Assembly: GCA_017311315.1 (NCBI GenBank)
Contig: CM029609.1
Coordinates: 42,803,166-42,867,165 of the forward strand
Reading direction: 5' to 3'
From: Dendrocalamus latiflorus
Lineage: Eukaryota > Streptophyta > Magnoliopsida > Poales > Poaceae
Length of the DNA: 64,000 nt
Part shown: in pieces, positions 35,600 to 46,930 of the stretch
How positions within the stretch are numbered: the stretch's first letter is position 1
Layout: every line of letters begins with the position of its first letter
Made by a program: the position numbers and the translations under genes
The notes under the pieces: generated by a model
Seen by the model: the letters and a program-made list of their open reading frames with translations, nothing else
Told to the model about the DNA's origin: nothing
Databases searched by the model: none

Positions 35600-36173
35600 A
35601 AGTATTGCTGAGCGAGTTGCATCAGACGTGGCTGGCCGTCGTTGTAGTGGCAAGCACATATACAATTAGGGTATGTGCAGCAACATCTTGGTACACACTC
35701 CCTATGCTGATGACCTCCTCGTTGCCTCTCTCGCACTCCATCTACTGACGGAGGTCATCGTTCTGCTCTTCAAGAGTCAATCCGTTCCTCCAAATCAGCG
35801 ATTCGCTCTCACAACGTATGCACGCACATCAAAATGTACCGTTCATGTGGAGGATCAATCCATCGCACAAAGTCACATTTATCCATCTGCTACAAACGAG
35901 CGTTAACATCGAAGCTATATTTGTAGTACAACAAAATAGATGAGTGCAAACTTGTACCCCAAAGTATGGGCATCAAAAGAAACGTCGACCACCATCCGTA
36001 TGGCCTTCTGCCACATGCACCACCGTATCCTGCATGTGTTTGCATTTCGGCCACACTGGCTGAGTGCGCCTATTTGGCAATAAGCGGTACATAGCGCCGA
36101 AGTCCTTCTTCCTTTCTAGTGGAAGGTTCTCCTTTGGTGACCCATGTTCCACTGGCCCCTTGGCGTCCGTCAT
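35600..36173 (-). pseudogene. Antisense GRF zinc-finger gene of MULE-B, broken
   Basis: Exon 1 (36173-35958) encodes MTDAKGPVEHGSPKEN..., then WPKCKHMQDTVVHVAEG, GGRRFF, TGA where Trp is expected, and CPYFG, followed by the donor GTACAAG. Exon 2 (from 35889, after TTGTAG) continues QMDKCDFVRWIDPPHERYI and a Glu-rich helix (ERIADLEERID). Cys-x2-Cys/His, GRRFF-x-CP and C-DF-x-WID define a GRF zinc finger, a fold that binds single-stranded nucleic acid in other proteins. Further stops occur in exon 2. It occupies the same place and strand as the intact gene at 54156-54561 in MULE-C. Confidence 0.7.
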
Positions 36174-36273
36174 GGTGGCTTACTCTACGACGGAGAAGAT
36201 AGTTGTTACAACCAGCAATGTCTCGTCCATTCATTTTATAGTATACCTTCGAGCCATATTTCCTCACTGACAT

Positions 36274-36545
36274 GACCGCACGGTCCAGCTTTCGGCAGCG
36301 ACATGACCGTACGGGCCAACTTTCCTCAGTAACATGATATGACGGCGGGGTCTGCCTTGAGACAGCCTCGTACACTGCCAAGCCAACTTTGCACAGCGAC
36401 AGGACCGTACGGGACAGTTTTGCGCAGCGACATGACCGCATGGGACAGCTTTGTGCAGCGACATGACCACACGGGATAGTGCACGGGACAGCTTTCCGTA
36501 GCGACATGACCGCACGGGCTAGCTTTCCTCAGTGACATGACTTCA
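36274..36545. repeat. 31-bp minisatellite of MULE-B
   Basis: About eight imperfect units, best ACCGCACGGGACAGCTTTGCG then CAGCGACATG (31 bp). The units keep CAGCTTTGxxCAGxGACATGAC, the core also found in the 31-bp repeat of MULE-C at 54739. Minus-strand frames through it (for example 36264-36515) are translations of the repeat. Confidence 0.9.
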
Positions 36546-36682
36546 CGACACAACTACCCCGACCGCCGTCTAGACACCGCAACCTATCGCCAGCCGGTAA
36601 GGACCAGGTACACCGTTCCCCCCCCCCCCCGACCTTTTCTCCTTCACATTACAAACTAACAAGCTCTCCCCTGTATTCACAG

Positions 36683-37003
36683 TCCCTAGAACCCCCATGT
36701 GGCTACCGCAAATGGATCGATCTTGAGATCCATCCAGAGGACCAGTGGGCACTCAACTTCGAGGACTAGAATATCGCAAGGTCATTGGAGATCCGGGAGG
36801 AGGAGCGCCGCAACAACGAGCAAACCATGCGTATGCAACGCGAGACAAAAGCTCATCTCGAGGCGTGCACGCGTAGGGAGAGGGAGGCTTGCTAGAGGGA
36901 GCGCGGGAAAAAGAGAGAAATGGCGACCAAGGCAAAAGAGGCCGCCGAGGAGTTCAACACCGAGCTGGTAAGGAAGGGAAAATGGCCCCGGTTCACACAG
37001 TAA
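36683..37003 (+). pseudogene. GRF/coiled-coil gene of MULE-B, second exon with stops
   Basis: After an acceptor TATTCACAG the frame reads SLEPPCGYRKWIDLEIHPED, then a long Glu/Arg/Lys-rich helix (IREEERRNNEQTMRMQRETK) and ends RKGKWPRFTQ-stop. TAG codons interrupt it near 36770 and 36893. PCGYRKWID is the second half of a GRF zinc finger. The C-terminal KGKxPRxTQ matches the gene at 55439-56048 in MULE-C. The first exon with the CxC half is not recognisable upstream. Confidence 0.65.
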
Positions 37004-37600
37004 GTCGTACGAGCAGTGGGGTGGATTAGTCGCACATGATGCTATATGTTATGCATGTAATCAAAAAGTACGCGGCATATTACTCTCAACTGTATTATGC
37101 AGTCTATTTAAATTCAGACAAGCTTATTATCTCGTCTTTTCCATTATTCATATAGCACGTCATGTAACAATATTAACATACCGGTTTTCTGAATATACAA
37201 ATTCCCAGTAACATCACAATATCACTTACCATCATATTTATCGGTCGTTCTAAGGTCAATCGTTCTTAAAAATTTTGTTCCAAATTTCTTTACGCACCTA
37301 CAATATACAATGACCGTAAACTTTTGTTACAAATCAAGCAGATTATTTTCCATTTATAATCTATAAAATTGACAAAATGAACAAAATTCATGGAGGACTG
37401 GTTCCAGTCGCCCAAAGGTCGGGCGACTGGCGCTGTCACCTGTAGGTTGGGCGATTGGCTCCAATCGCCCCCCTCCCCACCCCCCACCCACCCCCCGGCC
37501 GTTGGGCGACTGAAGTCTATTTGTGTAAAAAAAATGTTGCCAAAGGTGTATTTCTATAATTTTGAATAAAAAATAAATTATTCGTACAAAAAAAATTTCA
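37004..37600. other. 3' end region and right TIR of MULE-B
   Basis: AT-rich, then a G/C-rich subterminal block with CAGTCGCCCAA, GGGCGACTGG, GGGCGATTGG and CCAATCGCCC copies and a C-run, and finally the TIR to 37600. Confidence 0.7.
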
Positions 37601-37609
37601 TTTCAGTTA

Positions 37610-38138
37610 ACGGTTGCGCACTTGTACTACATTGTGTTTGCCAGGAAAACTGAGATGCTTTTCAGAGCGTTCCTTTTTCTTGCAAGAAGCGGCATGGTTT
37701 CAGGTAAATGCCAATCATCGTTGCCAGGTGCAAGCACAAACACAAGCATCTTTCTGTTTTTCGGAGTGGTGTATGCTACCTGTACTACATGTAGATTGAA
37801 GAGTTGGTTCTCGCAGAAAAGCATAAACTGGTCAGTGGACTGACTGAGTTCTCCCAAAAAGAAGAAAAATGAACTGGTTGGTAGACGGCTGTTGCTGCAC
37901 AGCCCGCACTTTTTTATGGAAAAATTCTCTTATTTATATTAATAACTCAATAAGTAAAATACATAAGTACCTAACTTTTACATTGAAGATTATAGACGAA
38001 TAACATATCACCATCAAATCTTTGGGTCTATGAATGTGCTAGATTTCTTTATTTTTCTCGCCATCGACTCTGTATCTTACAGCGATGTATTGATTGCCGA
38101 CAAATACGACAGTGGAAAGTAGATTGTTGGTGATATCG
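37610..38138. other. Host sequence right of MULE-B
   Basis: Short overlapping frames at 37614-37857 on both strands have no recognisable domain. The rest is AT-rich. Confidence 0.35.
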
Positions 38139-38373
38139 GACCTATTATTTATGGTTGTTGCTTATAGTTTTTGGCTGAAATTTTTGAATTTTAGCTGTTT
38201 GCGACAGATATTACGGGGAGAGATACTTGTTTGCGATTTTAGATGGTAAAATATTGGGTTTTAACATGTACTATAATTAACTTGTAGACACCGTCTTGAA
38301 AAAATACCCCATTTAAAAGTTCAGTACTATAGTAACAGCCAAAAATTAGTTTCAAAAGCCGAAAAAATAAGCC
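38139..38373. mobile_element. MITE family M1, copy 2
   Basis: GGACCTATTATTTATGG at the left pairs loosely with ...CGAAAAAATAAGCCC at the right. Internal TAGTTTTTGGCTGAAATTTT, TTTTAGCTGTTTGCGACAGA, CCGTCTTGAAAAAATACCCC and ACTATAGTAACAGCC match the other copies. Confidence 0.6.
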
Positions 38374-38550
38374 CATCTATTGATGTCTATGATCTACGTC
38401 TCGATAGTAGTGTTGTCCGTAAAAAAAATCAGTGGTGGTTTATTTACATCCTCCTCGATTCGGTGTCAGATTTTTAACGTAAATGTCGCTATGGTCGCCC
38501 AGGTGAGTTGATCCGATGGATCCCGTCGTGGGTAAGTAAAAGCTCGGAGG

Positions 38551-38883
38551 CTACTGCGTATCGATCAGAGCAGGTTTCCTGGGCTGCTTCACCTGAAAAC
38601 TCGGCGACATCGCCTTTCTTGCAGTATGTGTCGTTGCCTGTGCGCCTCCACAGGGCGTGTAGTCATGCCCAGTGCCCACGGTAGGGAGCACTGTCCCTGG
38701 CGGTGCCACCTCCCAGCGAGCCGGCGAACAAGCAGTGGGTGTTCTTGACAGTATTCTTGGCTTGCCGGTAAACAGTGCAGTCGGTTTCCTCAGGCTATGT
38801 GTTGAGACAGTAACTACGGTGTTGAGCCAGACGAAGCCAAGTACCATGGTGCCGTGGATTAGCTGGCAGTTATGAAGAGGCAC
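38551..38883 (-). CDS. Possible gene fragment, unidentified
   Basis: A 110-codon open frame (MPLHNCQLIHGTMVLGFVWL...) with GC-rich, codon-like composition in an otherwise AT-rich area. It contains a possible membrane stretch (GTMVLGFVWLNTVVTVS). I recognise no family, and there is no clear promoter or splice site, so it may be a decayed gene piece. Confidence 0.25.
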   Translation of the reverse strand: MPLHNCQLIHGTMVLGFVWLNTVVTVSTHSLRKPTALFTGKPRILSRTPTACSPARWEVAPPGTVLPTVGTGHDYTPCGGAQATTHTARKAMSPSFQVKQPRKPALIDTQ

Positions 38884-39000
38884 AAGAAGTCGGAAAGAAA
38901 TGGAACTTGCACTTGCGAATGGATGTGTAGAGTTGAGCCATGGGACGGGAGGTTGGTTAGCAAATACTACAGCTTAGTGAACCAGGGAGGCTGCAATAGG

Positions 39001-39859
39001 TAGGGATGCAAACGGATCGAATACGAACGGATAATATCTCTATCATATTTGTTTTCATATTTTTTTCTCGGATGCAAGTATGAATACGGATACCTCGGAT
39101 ACGAATATAAATACGAATAATATCAAATACAGATACAGAGCGAATACGAATCGAAACGAATACGATCACGAATATTTATCGGAACATAAAAACCCCTTAA
39201 ATTATATATCCAAAATCAATGAAAGCACATAAATAGTTTATCTTGTCAAAACATTAATGAAATTTAAACAAGCATCAGTATTTTTATTCATAATAGTCAT
39301 ACCATTGTACAGATTTTAAATCTTCAAATGGCAATTAATTTTTTCTTAAGTCCTAAATAATTCTTAATTGATTTCTACCATTTATATGTGACTAATAAAT
39401 TAATTAAGAACTTAAATTTGCATCAAAATGATGTAAATGGCAGTACATCAATTTAATCGGTACAAATTTTAATCTATCGACAATACTAAATTTATTTTTA
39501 ATAAACGCTAGTGGTGTTTGTAATTTAATATGACTAGGGAACCTAATGCCTAATAGTAATGGAGGCTTATGGCTTGGTTGGGCTAGTGGGCTGGTGACAA
39601 GGGAAATGAGAGAGGCTGGCTTGGACTTGGTAATGTTGGGCTGAAATCCCAGATATCCGACTCCGTATTATCCGGATAATTTGTATTCGTATCCGTATTC
39701 GCCGGATATCAGGTCTACTGTATTCGTATTCGTTTCAGATAAAAAAAATCAGTATTTGTTTCCGATCTGAGAATTATACAAAGAAAAACCGATCCGACAC
39801 AATCCGTATTCATTTTTATGCGGATCGGTCGGAAACTATCCGATTCGTTTTCACCCCTA
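39001..39859. mobile_element. hAT-like element (TAGGGATG ends), copy 2
   Basis: Left TAGGGATGCAAACGGATCGA and right ...CCGATTCGTTTTCACCCCTA are inverted repeats. AATACGAATAATATC and its complement recur inside each end. No coding region. Target duplication is unclear. Confidence 0.75.
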
Positions 39860-40683
39860 GTTCTAGGCTAGGGTGCTAAAAGTAAATATAGATCGTCTAT
39901 TCTTTTTTATTTAATAAATCAGATTAACTAAAATTTAATTATACTACTACCGATAGTATTAGAGGTGGAATTCTAAAAAGGATATAATTATAAAGGAACA
40001 TATGACGTAAGAGCAATTTCAACAAGCACCACTGTAATGCATATACGAGAGACGATGGCAGCGGCGCAATAGAATGAGTGAGAGGTGGGGATGGCAATGA
40101 CAGAAAGAATTAATAATATATTCAGAGAAAAAGTCTATAATACCTTCACAAAAATAAATTTATAAAGAAAAATTTATTGCGCCCTTAGAAATTAATGATC
40201 AGATTTTTACTATCGTCTTCTTATAACCAGTAGAATGTATTGTAAAATTCCTTTTTGCACGTGAGAAATTACTTGCTTAGCCATTACAACTGCTGATACA
40301 TTGCGTCTGATCATACGGTTGTCATTTCAAGTACTAACCATCCGATGCTCGGTAGTTTCTCGATAACGTGGCTCAACCAAGTGTCTTATTTTGTAGTCAA
40401 TAATATGACATTTTTGCGCTGTGACGAAAGACCCACATACAAAATTGATGTAGAAGGGAAGATGCTGGTTATGAATTTGTTAGGAGGCCTTAGCCTGACT
40501 TCTCACCCAATACCATGCATTTACGTTCAGTTAAACGTAGAAATTTCATTAAAAATTTAAGAAAACAATTCAGGCCTAAGTTAATTACATTGAAAATTTT
40601 CACAAAAACTGTAGTACAAAATAAACCCAAAACAATATAAAACAGTACCAAAAGGCCATACGCTTTAAGCCCAAATAGACAGA
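39860..40683. other. Intergenic, AT-rich
   Basis: A 71-codon open frame at 40345-40560 has no recognisable domain. Nothing else of note. Confidence 0.4.
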
Positions 40684-40923
40684 GGGCATGTTCTTTAAGT
40701 CAAAAACCCCGGTTTTTGACTTTTGCTACAGTACCTAACTTTTAAACGGAGTATTTTCTCAAGACGGGATCTATAAGTTAAACGATCTACACGTTAAAAG
40801 CCTAACATCTGTACCAGCCAAAATCAAAGTAAGTATCTATCTCTCTGTACTCTATACCATAAACAGCTAAAATTCAAAATTTTCAGCCAAAAATTATAAA
40901 CCGCAGCTGAAAAGTACAGACCC
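40684..40923. mobile_element. MITE family M1, copy 3 (reverse orientation)
   Basis: GAGGGCATGTTCTTTAAGTC pairs with ...AAAAGTACAGACCCTC. Internal TCTCAAGACGGGATCTATAAG and CAAAATTTTCAGCCAAAAA are the complements of the motifs in copies 1, 2 and 5. Confidence 0.65.
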
Positions 40924-40941
40924 TCACTTTTGAGCGGCTTA

Positions 40942-41168
40942 GGCCCCGTTTGGCACGGCTCCACTTCACAAGTGGAGCTGTTTTTTTTTTTACTTCACAA
41001 GTGGAGCCGGGTGAAGCTACTTTTTTCAGCTCCTTGGGTGGAGCTACTTTTGTCTCAGCAGGTTTTAAGGAACTCCTTGGGTGGAGCTATTTTGTTTTAC
41101 CCCGTTTGGCACAAAACAGCTCCAAACAGCCCTAAGGAGCTGGTGGTGGAGCTATGCCAAATGGGACC
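40942..41168. mobile_element. Tourist-like MITE with TTA duplication
   Basis: Flanked by TTA at 40939-40941 and 41169-41171. The ends GGCCCCGTTTGGCACGGCTCC and (complement) GGTCCCATTTGGCATAGCTCC pair over more than 20 bp. An internal CCCCGTTTGGCACAAAACAG repeats the end sequence, so the element has an internal duplication or insertion. Confidence 0.8.
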
Positions 41169-41395
41169 TTACTTTGGATTCCACGCTTTCACACATCGCA
41201 AATTAAGGGATCAATAGGCCATTGCGGCCTTTTGAGCGGCGGTGTGGTGGGCTCACCACGCGCGTGCATGCTCGAGTTCGGTAGCCGCTGCCACGCGTGA
41301 TCCCTATTCCTTAGTGGAGATCAAACTTCCAGCAAAGCCAACCAGCCCCGTTACCCGTTCCCATTACAACTAGAATGTCCGCTTCTTTTTAGCTT

Positions 41396-41765
41396 AGCTT
41401 AGGACATTTCTAATGATAGACATTTTAATCTATATTCATACCTCTTCACATCACTAAAAAATTATTTTATACACTACTATTTTAGTAAATAATATCTATA
41501 TATAAATCTAAGCAATAAATCTCATCATTCCCTATTCCCCTCTCTCTCCCCTCCCATTCTTTCAAAAGTTAGCAAAGACACTGTATTTTCTCCCCAATGC
41601 AAGTTTTTGTCGTTCCTTGTTATTTGAATTTTGTGCATATGCAATATTTTGTATGAGACATTGCTTTCATCTCTTTCTTCATTAATTTCTCCTCCACCTT
41701 ACTTTAAATTCTATATGGCACTCTATAGACATTGCTGAGATCAGTCCATTGGGAGTGTGCCCTTA
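41396..41765. mobile_element. Probable MITE
   Basis: AGGACATTTCTAATGATAGAC at the left is imperfectly inverted at the right as GACATTGCTGAGATCAGTCCATTGGGAGTGTGCCC. The inside is AT-rich and non-coding. The target duplication is not clear. Confidence 0.4.
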
Positions 41766-41773
41766 TGGCCTAT

Positions 41774-42005
41774 TGTTGTGGGGATGGTCTTCTACCGTAT
41801 CCATTCAGCCTGTTGAACTAAAAAGTTCAGTGGGAGACATAAAATAACGTGAATACTCTTGTAATAGTACCCTAAGGTGGGGTGTGATTGTAATAAGGTC
41901 TTATGGTCATGTATAAATATCTCTTTAGGAGGAGCAGTGAAGAGAGATCGATTTATTCCTATACTCTCTTAGTCCCCTTATATATTATTTAGTCTGTAGC
42001 CACAA
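41774..42005. mobile_element. Short solo LTR, 232 bp, TSD CCTAT
   Basis: Starts TGTTGTGG and ends CCACAACA, a perfect 8-bp terminal inversion. It is flanked by CCTAT at 41769-41773 and 42006-42010. Contains GTATAAATATCTC, a likely promoter TATA. The size fits a small Ty1/copia or TRIM-type LTR. Confidence 0.85.
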
Positions 42006-42288
42006 CACCTATATCTTTTGGCTTTCCTAAAAATAAATTGGTAGTTTCTTTGTTGGTTTTTAAAATGGTTTATTATGATAGTTTTTTAAGTGATTTATCG
42101 ATATTTGATTAATTTATATAAGTAATCATGCTACGACTAAAAGCTACCGGTGGCAGTTGAAAAAAAACCAGCGCATCATAGCTAGCAAAACAAGAAAAAG
42201 GAAAAAGGCAGCCTCCTCCCCACTAACGAGTAACGAGATGGCTCGTCCACACCGACCACCCAAAACAACCACGCATTATTACACTTCA

Positions 42289-42928
42289 CTAGTATAATGT
42301 CCGTGCTAACGCCACGGCGGCATTTTAGGGATGCACACGAAATCAACCAAACGAATTTTTGAATGGCCATACATGTTTTGTTCCCTGCTTTCAAAGCCAA
42401 TTTTTGAATGGCCATATATATTTTGTTTGGATAATTGGGTTCCACCCCGCCGCACCGCGCCGCCGCGCCGCGTCCACCGCGTGCGCGCCCCGCACCGCAC
42501 GGAGGCGGGTCCGCCGCGTCCGTCTCGTCCGCCCCGCCGCGCCGCGTCCACTGCGTGCGCGCCCCGGGGGAGGAGGAGGCGGCGGCGGAGCGGAGGGGTG
42601 GGGGGAGGAGGAGGCAGCGGCTGAGCGGGGGAGGAGGAGCGGGGGAGACGGAGGCGGAGGAGGAGCGAGGGCGGAGCGGATCGGCGGATATTTCGCGAGT
42701 GGGGGAGCGGGACGCGGGAGGGGTACTGCAGATCCATTGAAGGATGACCATCGGATATGGTTGAGTAAGGAGAGAGAATGGAGGAGAGTTAATCTGGTGC
42801 GCACGTTTTTAGGATGGTGTATTTCTAAGTGTATATTGTGGTGTGGATGTAGTTAAAGTCATGACTGTGGAGCAGGTAATTGTTGGGTGGATGTAGGATA
42901 ATTTTAACTGGTGGTTTATTAGTGTAGA
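42289..42928 (-). mobile_element. Helitron-3, 640 bp, non-autonomous relative of Helitron-1
   Basis: Read on the minus strand it starts TCTACACTAATAAACC (42928) after an A, and ends CCGTGGCGTTAGCACGGACA, TTATA and CTAG (42289) before T. The hairpin CCGTG...CACGG precedes CTAG. Its first about 450 bp match Helitron-1: CCACAGTCATG, TCGCGAAATATCCGCCGAT, then a long CTCCTCC/CCGCC block. GC-rich frames through it are shadows of that block. Confidence 0.85.
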
Positions 42929-43241
42929 TTAGTGGCACTAACACACTCAATCCGCGCCGTCTAATAGTCGATCGACGGCTAAGATTACGAGTGTGTATAT
43001 TTGTCCTCCTGTTTTAAGCCCAGCTCCTACTTACATGAGACATTCTGTGGCCCAGCCACAGCAGATTCATTGCACTAGATTTCTTTGAGGACAGGGGACC
43101 AGATATATCTAGCCATCTGTGGTGCTCTGCTCTGTGGACACTAGTGTGGAAAGTCTTCTTTCATTCCCTTCACACACACTCATTTGAGAGAGATTGGGAG
43201 AGGAAAAAACGATTAGGCAAAAAAAAAAATCTTGGTAGGAG
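42929..43241. promoter_or_regulatory. Upstream region of the CASP-like gene
   Basis: Non-coding, 313 bp between Helitron-3 and the ATG of the CASP-like gene; it must contain promoter and leader. I see no clear TATA box at the usual distance. Confidence 0.4.
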
Positions 43242-44623
43242 ATGAGGACCGGAGGGAGAGGTGAGGCTACTGGGGCTGCAGGGAAGAAGATGGTGGTGCC
43301 CTTCAAGCTCCCCGAGATGGCGCTCAGGCTGTGTGTGATCCCCCTCGCCTTGGCCTCCCTCTGGGAGATGGCCACCAACACGCAGAAGGATGACACCTAC
43401 GGGGAGGTCAGGTTCTCCAACCTCTCCGGCTTCAAGTGAGCACGCATGAGCTTGCCTTCTTCCTACCTGTGTTCTGCTCGATTAATTTGATTAGCCATAA
43501 ATTTGGATGGCCTTTGAGCCTCATGTTGTTGCTCGGTTCTTTGACTAGTAGCGTAGACTATACACCAATTTGTAGAGCTTGTTCTTCCAATTATGCATTA
43601 ATTATTGATTATTCTTTTTGCTGAAACTGTTCGTGTTTTCAGGTATTTGGTTTGCGTCAACGCCATCACAGCTGCCTACTCGTTAGCCTCCATCTTGCTC
43701 TCATCCTTCAAGTCCCTCGCTCACTACTACGATTGGCCGATTTTCCTCATGGATCAGGTCTGTCCCATTATCTTTTTTTCTTTTTAAATTCGTCTGTAGT
43801 TTGTAAATAATATAGTACTAAACTACTATGATCAGTAGTAGAGTTACTAATACCAGGTTAATTTGTTGGTGGAGGAAATTGTCTATTGATAGATTGGATC
43901 ATCATCTAATTTTGATACTGGAACAAAGAATCTTGTGAATTCAGATCACAGAAAACCTCAAAAGGAATATTCACAATAAGTAGCCTGTTCTATCGACACA
44001 ACTTATGATCAGGAAAATGCATCCTAGAGCAGTGCTCCCATTGTTCTGAAAATTAAACTAATTTCTTCCTTTTAGCGAAGTACATGAGCATTTCTTGGCA
44101 TTTCATAATCTCAAGTCTCAACTAGTCAGCACATGATGCACCTGTCACATATGCCCTACAGATGCTAACACTGTAAGAATGTAATAACAACATGCAACTT
44201 AGAGGCAACAAAATCAAATGTTCATCGAAGGAATGTACAACTACATCATTTAGGAATTTAAGATGCTCTCGATTGTTGAACGTGCAATGAAAAATTATGG
44301 GACGCTATTAACTAAAAGCTTGGCCTCGCCGGAGGATGCAGGCCGCGGCGTACCTGCTGGTGACCTCGGGCTCGGCGGCGGCGGAGGTGCTGTACCTAGC
44401 GCGTGAGGGCGACCGGAAGGTGTCGTGGGGCGAGGTGTGCTCCTACTTCGGGCGCTTCTGCGGCAGGGCAACCGTGTCCGTGGCGCTGCACGCCGCGGCG
44501 CTGCTCTGCTTCGTGGCGCTGTCCCTCATGTCCGCCTACAGGGTGTTCAGCAAGTGCGACGCCCCCGACGCCGCCGCCGCCGACTGCTCCGAGTCCAAGC
44601 AAGCGGAGGAAGAAGGGAAGTAG
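43242..44623 (+). CDS. CASP-like protein, subfamily 2 type
   Basis: Exons 43242-43435, 43643-43757 and 44342-44623 (196 aa), all GT-AG with compatible phases. Four membrane segments: LRLCVIPLALASLWEMA, YLVCVNAITAAYSLASILL, AAAYLLVTSGSAAAEVLYLA and VSVALHAAALLCFVALSLMSA, with cytosolic ends. The conserved Arg of the first segment (ALRLCVIPLALASLWEMAT) and Asp before the third (MDQAAAYLLVTS) are present, as are YGEVRFSNLSGF and GRFCGRA, typical of CASPL2-type proteins. The family is related to the Casparian strip scaffolds and makes plasma-membrane platforms. The frame is intact. A long solo LTR lies 200 bp downstream. Confidence 0.88.
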
Positions 44624-44830
44624 ATTGGATCGCACTAGGCTAATGGATGCTAATTTGCACCTAGCTACTTAAACTACCCATCGTTGTTATGTGTTGATGC
44701 TTGTCAGAGGCACTGGATACAGCAGTTGAGCATCAGCTCTCTCTTCCTGAAGGGATCGTGAATCGTAGAAGCCATGTTTCTGTTGCTACAAAGACTCCGT
44801 GTCATGAAAGATTCGTCGTTGTAACACTCA

Positions 44831-44831
44831 A

Positions 44832-44868
<37 letters not shown>
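44831..44868. repeat. (AAT)n microsatellite
   Basis: About 12 uninterrupted AAT/ATA units inside the solo LTR. Confidence 0.95.
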
Positions 44869-44870
<2 letters not shown>

Positions 44871-45254
44871 CCTAATCAATATTAATAATCCTAATCAAGA
44901 TATGTCTTTACAAGGGCGGTCCCTCCGTCTATTCTTTTCTCATGCGTAGCTTTTTCCTAGATTGTCCTTTTCCCATCTCCTATTTTTCCTTCTCTCTCTT
45001 CTTATGCGCACCTCAGCAGCAATGGTGGTGGCATCAGTGCTGGCTGGCCGGCGGTGGCAAGGCACGGTGCACACACTCGCACTAGAGGCGGCGCACGCGT
45101 GCGCGACCGTGGCGTGGCGGTGGCCCGGCGGCGCTGCTCGCACACGTGAGGCTGTGGCGAGCCACCAGCGGCGTGCAGCAGCGACGTGAGGAGGCGGCGG
45201 CAGCGCGGCGCCGTGGCGGCGGCCGACTGCTGCGACGGCGTGCGACCAGTGACG

Positions 45255-45455
45255 TCGGCTCGGCCGAACGGTTGTTCACACGACCGAACCACTATTTCGC
45301 TTGGCCGAACGCTATTTCGCACTTCTGAAACGCCGTTCGTTTGGCCAAACACTGTTTCGCACAGTCGAACGGTGTTTCACTCGGCCGAAGGGTCGTTCGC
45401 ACGGCCAAACATTGTTCGCTTGGCCGAACGGCATGTCGCACGACCGCAGGGACTG
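45255..45455. repeat. GGCCGAACGGTGTTTCGCA-type minisatellite in the solo LTR
   Basis: About eight imperfect units of 24-26 bp with the core GCACGGCCGAACGGTxxTTCGC. Open frames here are repeat translations. Confidence 0.85.
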
Positions 45456-46930
45456 GCGAACCTGTTTTCTCTCTAATCAAGTTTAGCTCTTACCGTTCTT
45501 TTATCAAATTCAACTGTACCTGATTGGTTGCCTTCCATTTCATCCTATTGGTTTGCACGCGGCTATTGAGGGAGCAGTTGGGCAATTGTGCATTTCGGAC
45601 TCATCATGCAGCGTGTTTGTCGAGCGTGCTCAAGGCAAGTACCTCGCGGTCGTAACCTGTCTTCTTCGCACATTACCGTTTCATGATTAATTGTCGCCAT
45701 TAGTTTAGTATTCGATTATTGCATCGTATTGATTACTGGTTGTAGTTTAGTATAATGCTTAATTATAGAATTAGTTAGGGATTAGAATAGATGCTTAAAT
45801 TATTGATGGGGTAGCGCATAAACATGTTCAAATTTAAGGTTATGTAATCTTTTAATATTGGGCAGCTTGTGTATATATCCTGCCTCCATGACCCTTTATG
45901 TGTACATTATTGGTTGTGAGCCTCGACTGATTTAATTATGGTACCCATTAATCCGGCCAATAATCACTTATCATGTAATAAAAATTGTATGTTTGACAAC
46001 CTTGGTGTGTCTTGTTTAATACCCTCTTTAGAACAGTTGTTAGTATGCTATCATCGGCCCATCATTCTCCATCACTTTGTATCACAAATCTTGTCTCTCC
46101 GTTCTCAACTGTTTCAATCTTTTACTCTCATAACTTTACCTTAGTTCACCTTCGACTTCCTAATTACCTTGTGGATAACTCACTAATAAAAGAAATGACA
46201 ATTACCTGGCCCGGGATCACCTACATATAGGGGAGATTTTCACCCACCTGGTAACGTATAGGGGGTCGTACATTCTCGTTACAAGGATATTACACTCTGT
46301 TGGCGGTTATACAGTCAAGGATAAGGATGTGCTTGACTATTCTCGTATAACCGGGTATGTAGGATGTGATCACCGGTGCCTTTGCTATAACTTGTTAAAT
46401 AACAGTTATCTTTAATTACACTATTTCTGCGATCTCTATCTTCGATCTATATCAGTGTTTTCGGTAACCTAGATTCATTGCATTTAACATGTGTCAATTA
46501 CTTGCTTACATTGCTTGTCCTTTACACATCTTGCTTACATTGCTTGTCTTTTTTACATATCTGGCTTGCATGACCTATTCTTACTCACCGTGTTGAGATC
46601 ATCGTTGGATACTTGCTGAGGTTTCTAAATCTCATGCTTACCTTTTTCATTCTCAGATAAAAGGCCAGTGGAATGATAGCAACATGCATGGGTGGGAACA
46701 CTCGAATTTTCAGCACCGTTGCTTGCCACTATTTATGTCATTTTATTTATTCTTTATTTGGTTAGAAGTAGACCGATCTCATATTTCAAACATTTACTTC
46801 TAGCTTTCACTGGCTCTCTAATATGCCTTTAAAGTTTTAATTTTTTTGTGATTTCTATTGTTTTTATTGTTTATTCTTTATTTTAACGATAACGTTCCAT
46901 AATAGTATGTATATGGGATACTACAGTCGT

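Larger units (their letters stand above)
28642..37600 (+). mobile_element. MULE-B, 9.0 kb, four-gene Mutator-like element with PMD and GRF genes
   Basis: Left end GAATTTTTTTTACGAATAATC and right end (complement) TGAAATTTTTTTTGTACGAATAA match over about 120 bp, including ATTATAGAAATA, AACATTTTTTTxACACAA and CAGTCGCCCA. The flanks are TTTCAGTCA (28633-28641) and TTTCAGTTA (37601-37609), a 9-bp target duplication with one difference. Inside, in order: MURA transposase, plant mobile domain gene, an antisense GRF zinc-finger gene, a 31-bp minisatellite and a GRF/coiled-coil gene. All copies here have stops. Confidence 0.85.
44820..46925 (+). mobile_element. Solo LTR, 2.1 kb, TSD GTCGT
   Basis: Starts TGTAACACTCAAAATAATAA and ends GGGATACTACA. 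Identical GTCGT lies at 44815-44819 and 46926-46930. No internal domain, so it is a solo LTR. It resembles the LTR at 5334-8683 in plan: TGTAACA-type ends, GC-rich first third, a degenerate repeat, then AT-rich sequence. Contains an (AAT)n run near its start. Confidence 0.8.

Noticed and set aside
36264..36553. Frames with repeated Cys-Gly-His-Val-Ala
   Set aside because: They are translations of the 31-bp minisatellite of MULE-B.
38551..38883. Second membrane-protein gene
   Set aside because: One hydrophobic stretch and no recognisable family or splice context; listed only as a low-confidence fragment.
42391..42856. Several GC-rich frames on both strands in Helitron-3
   Set aside because: Low-complexity Pro/Arg/Gly translations of a CTCCTCC-type block also present in Helitron-1; no domain.
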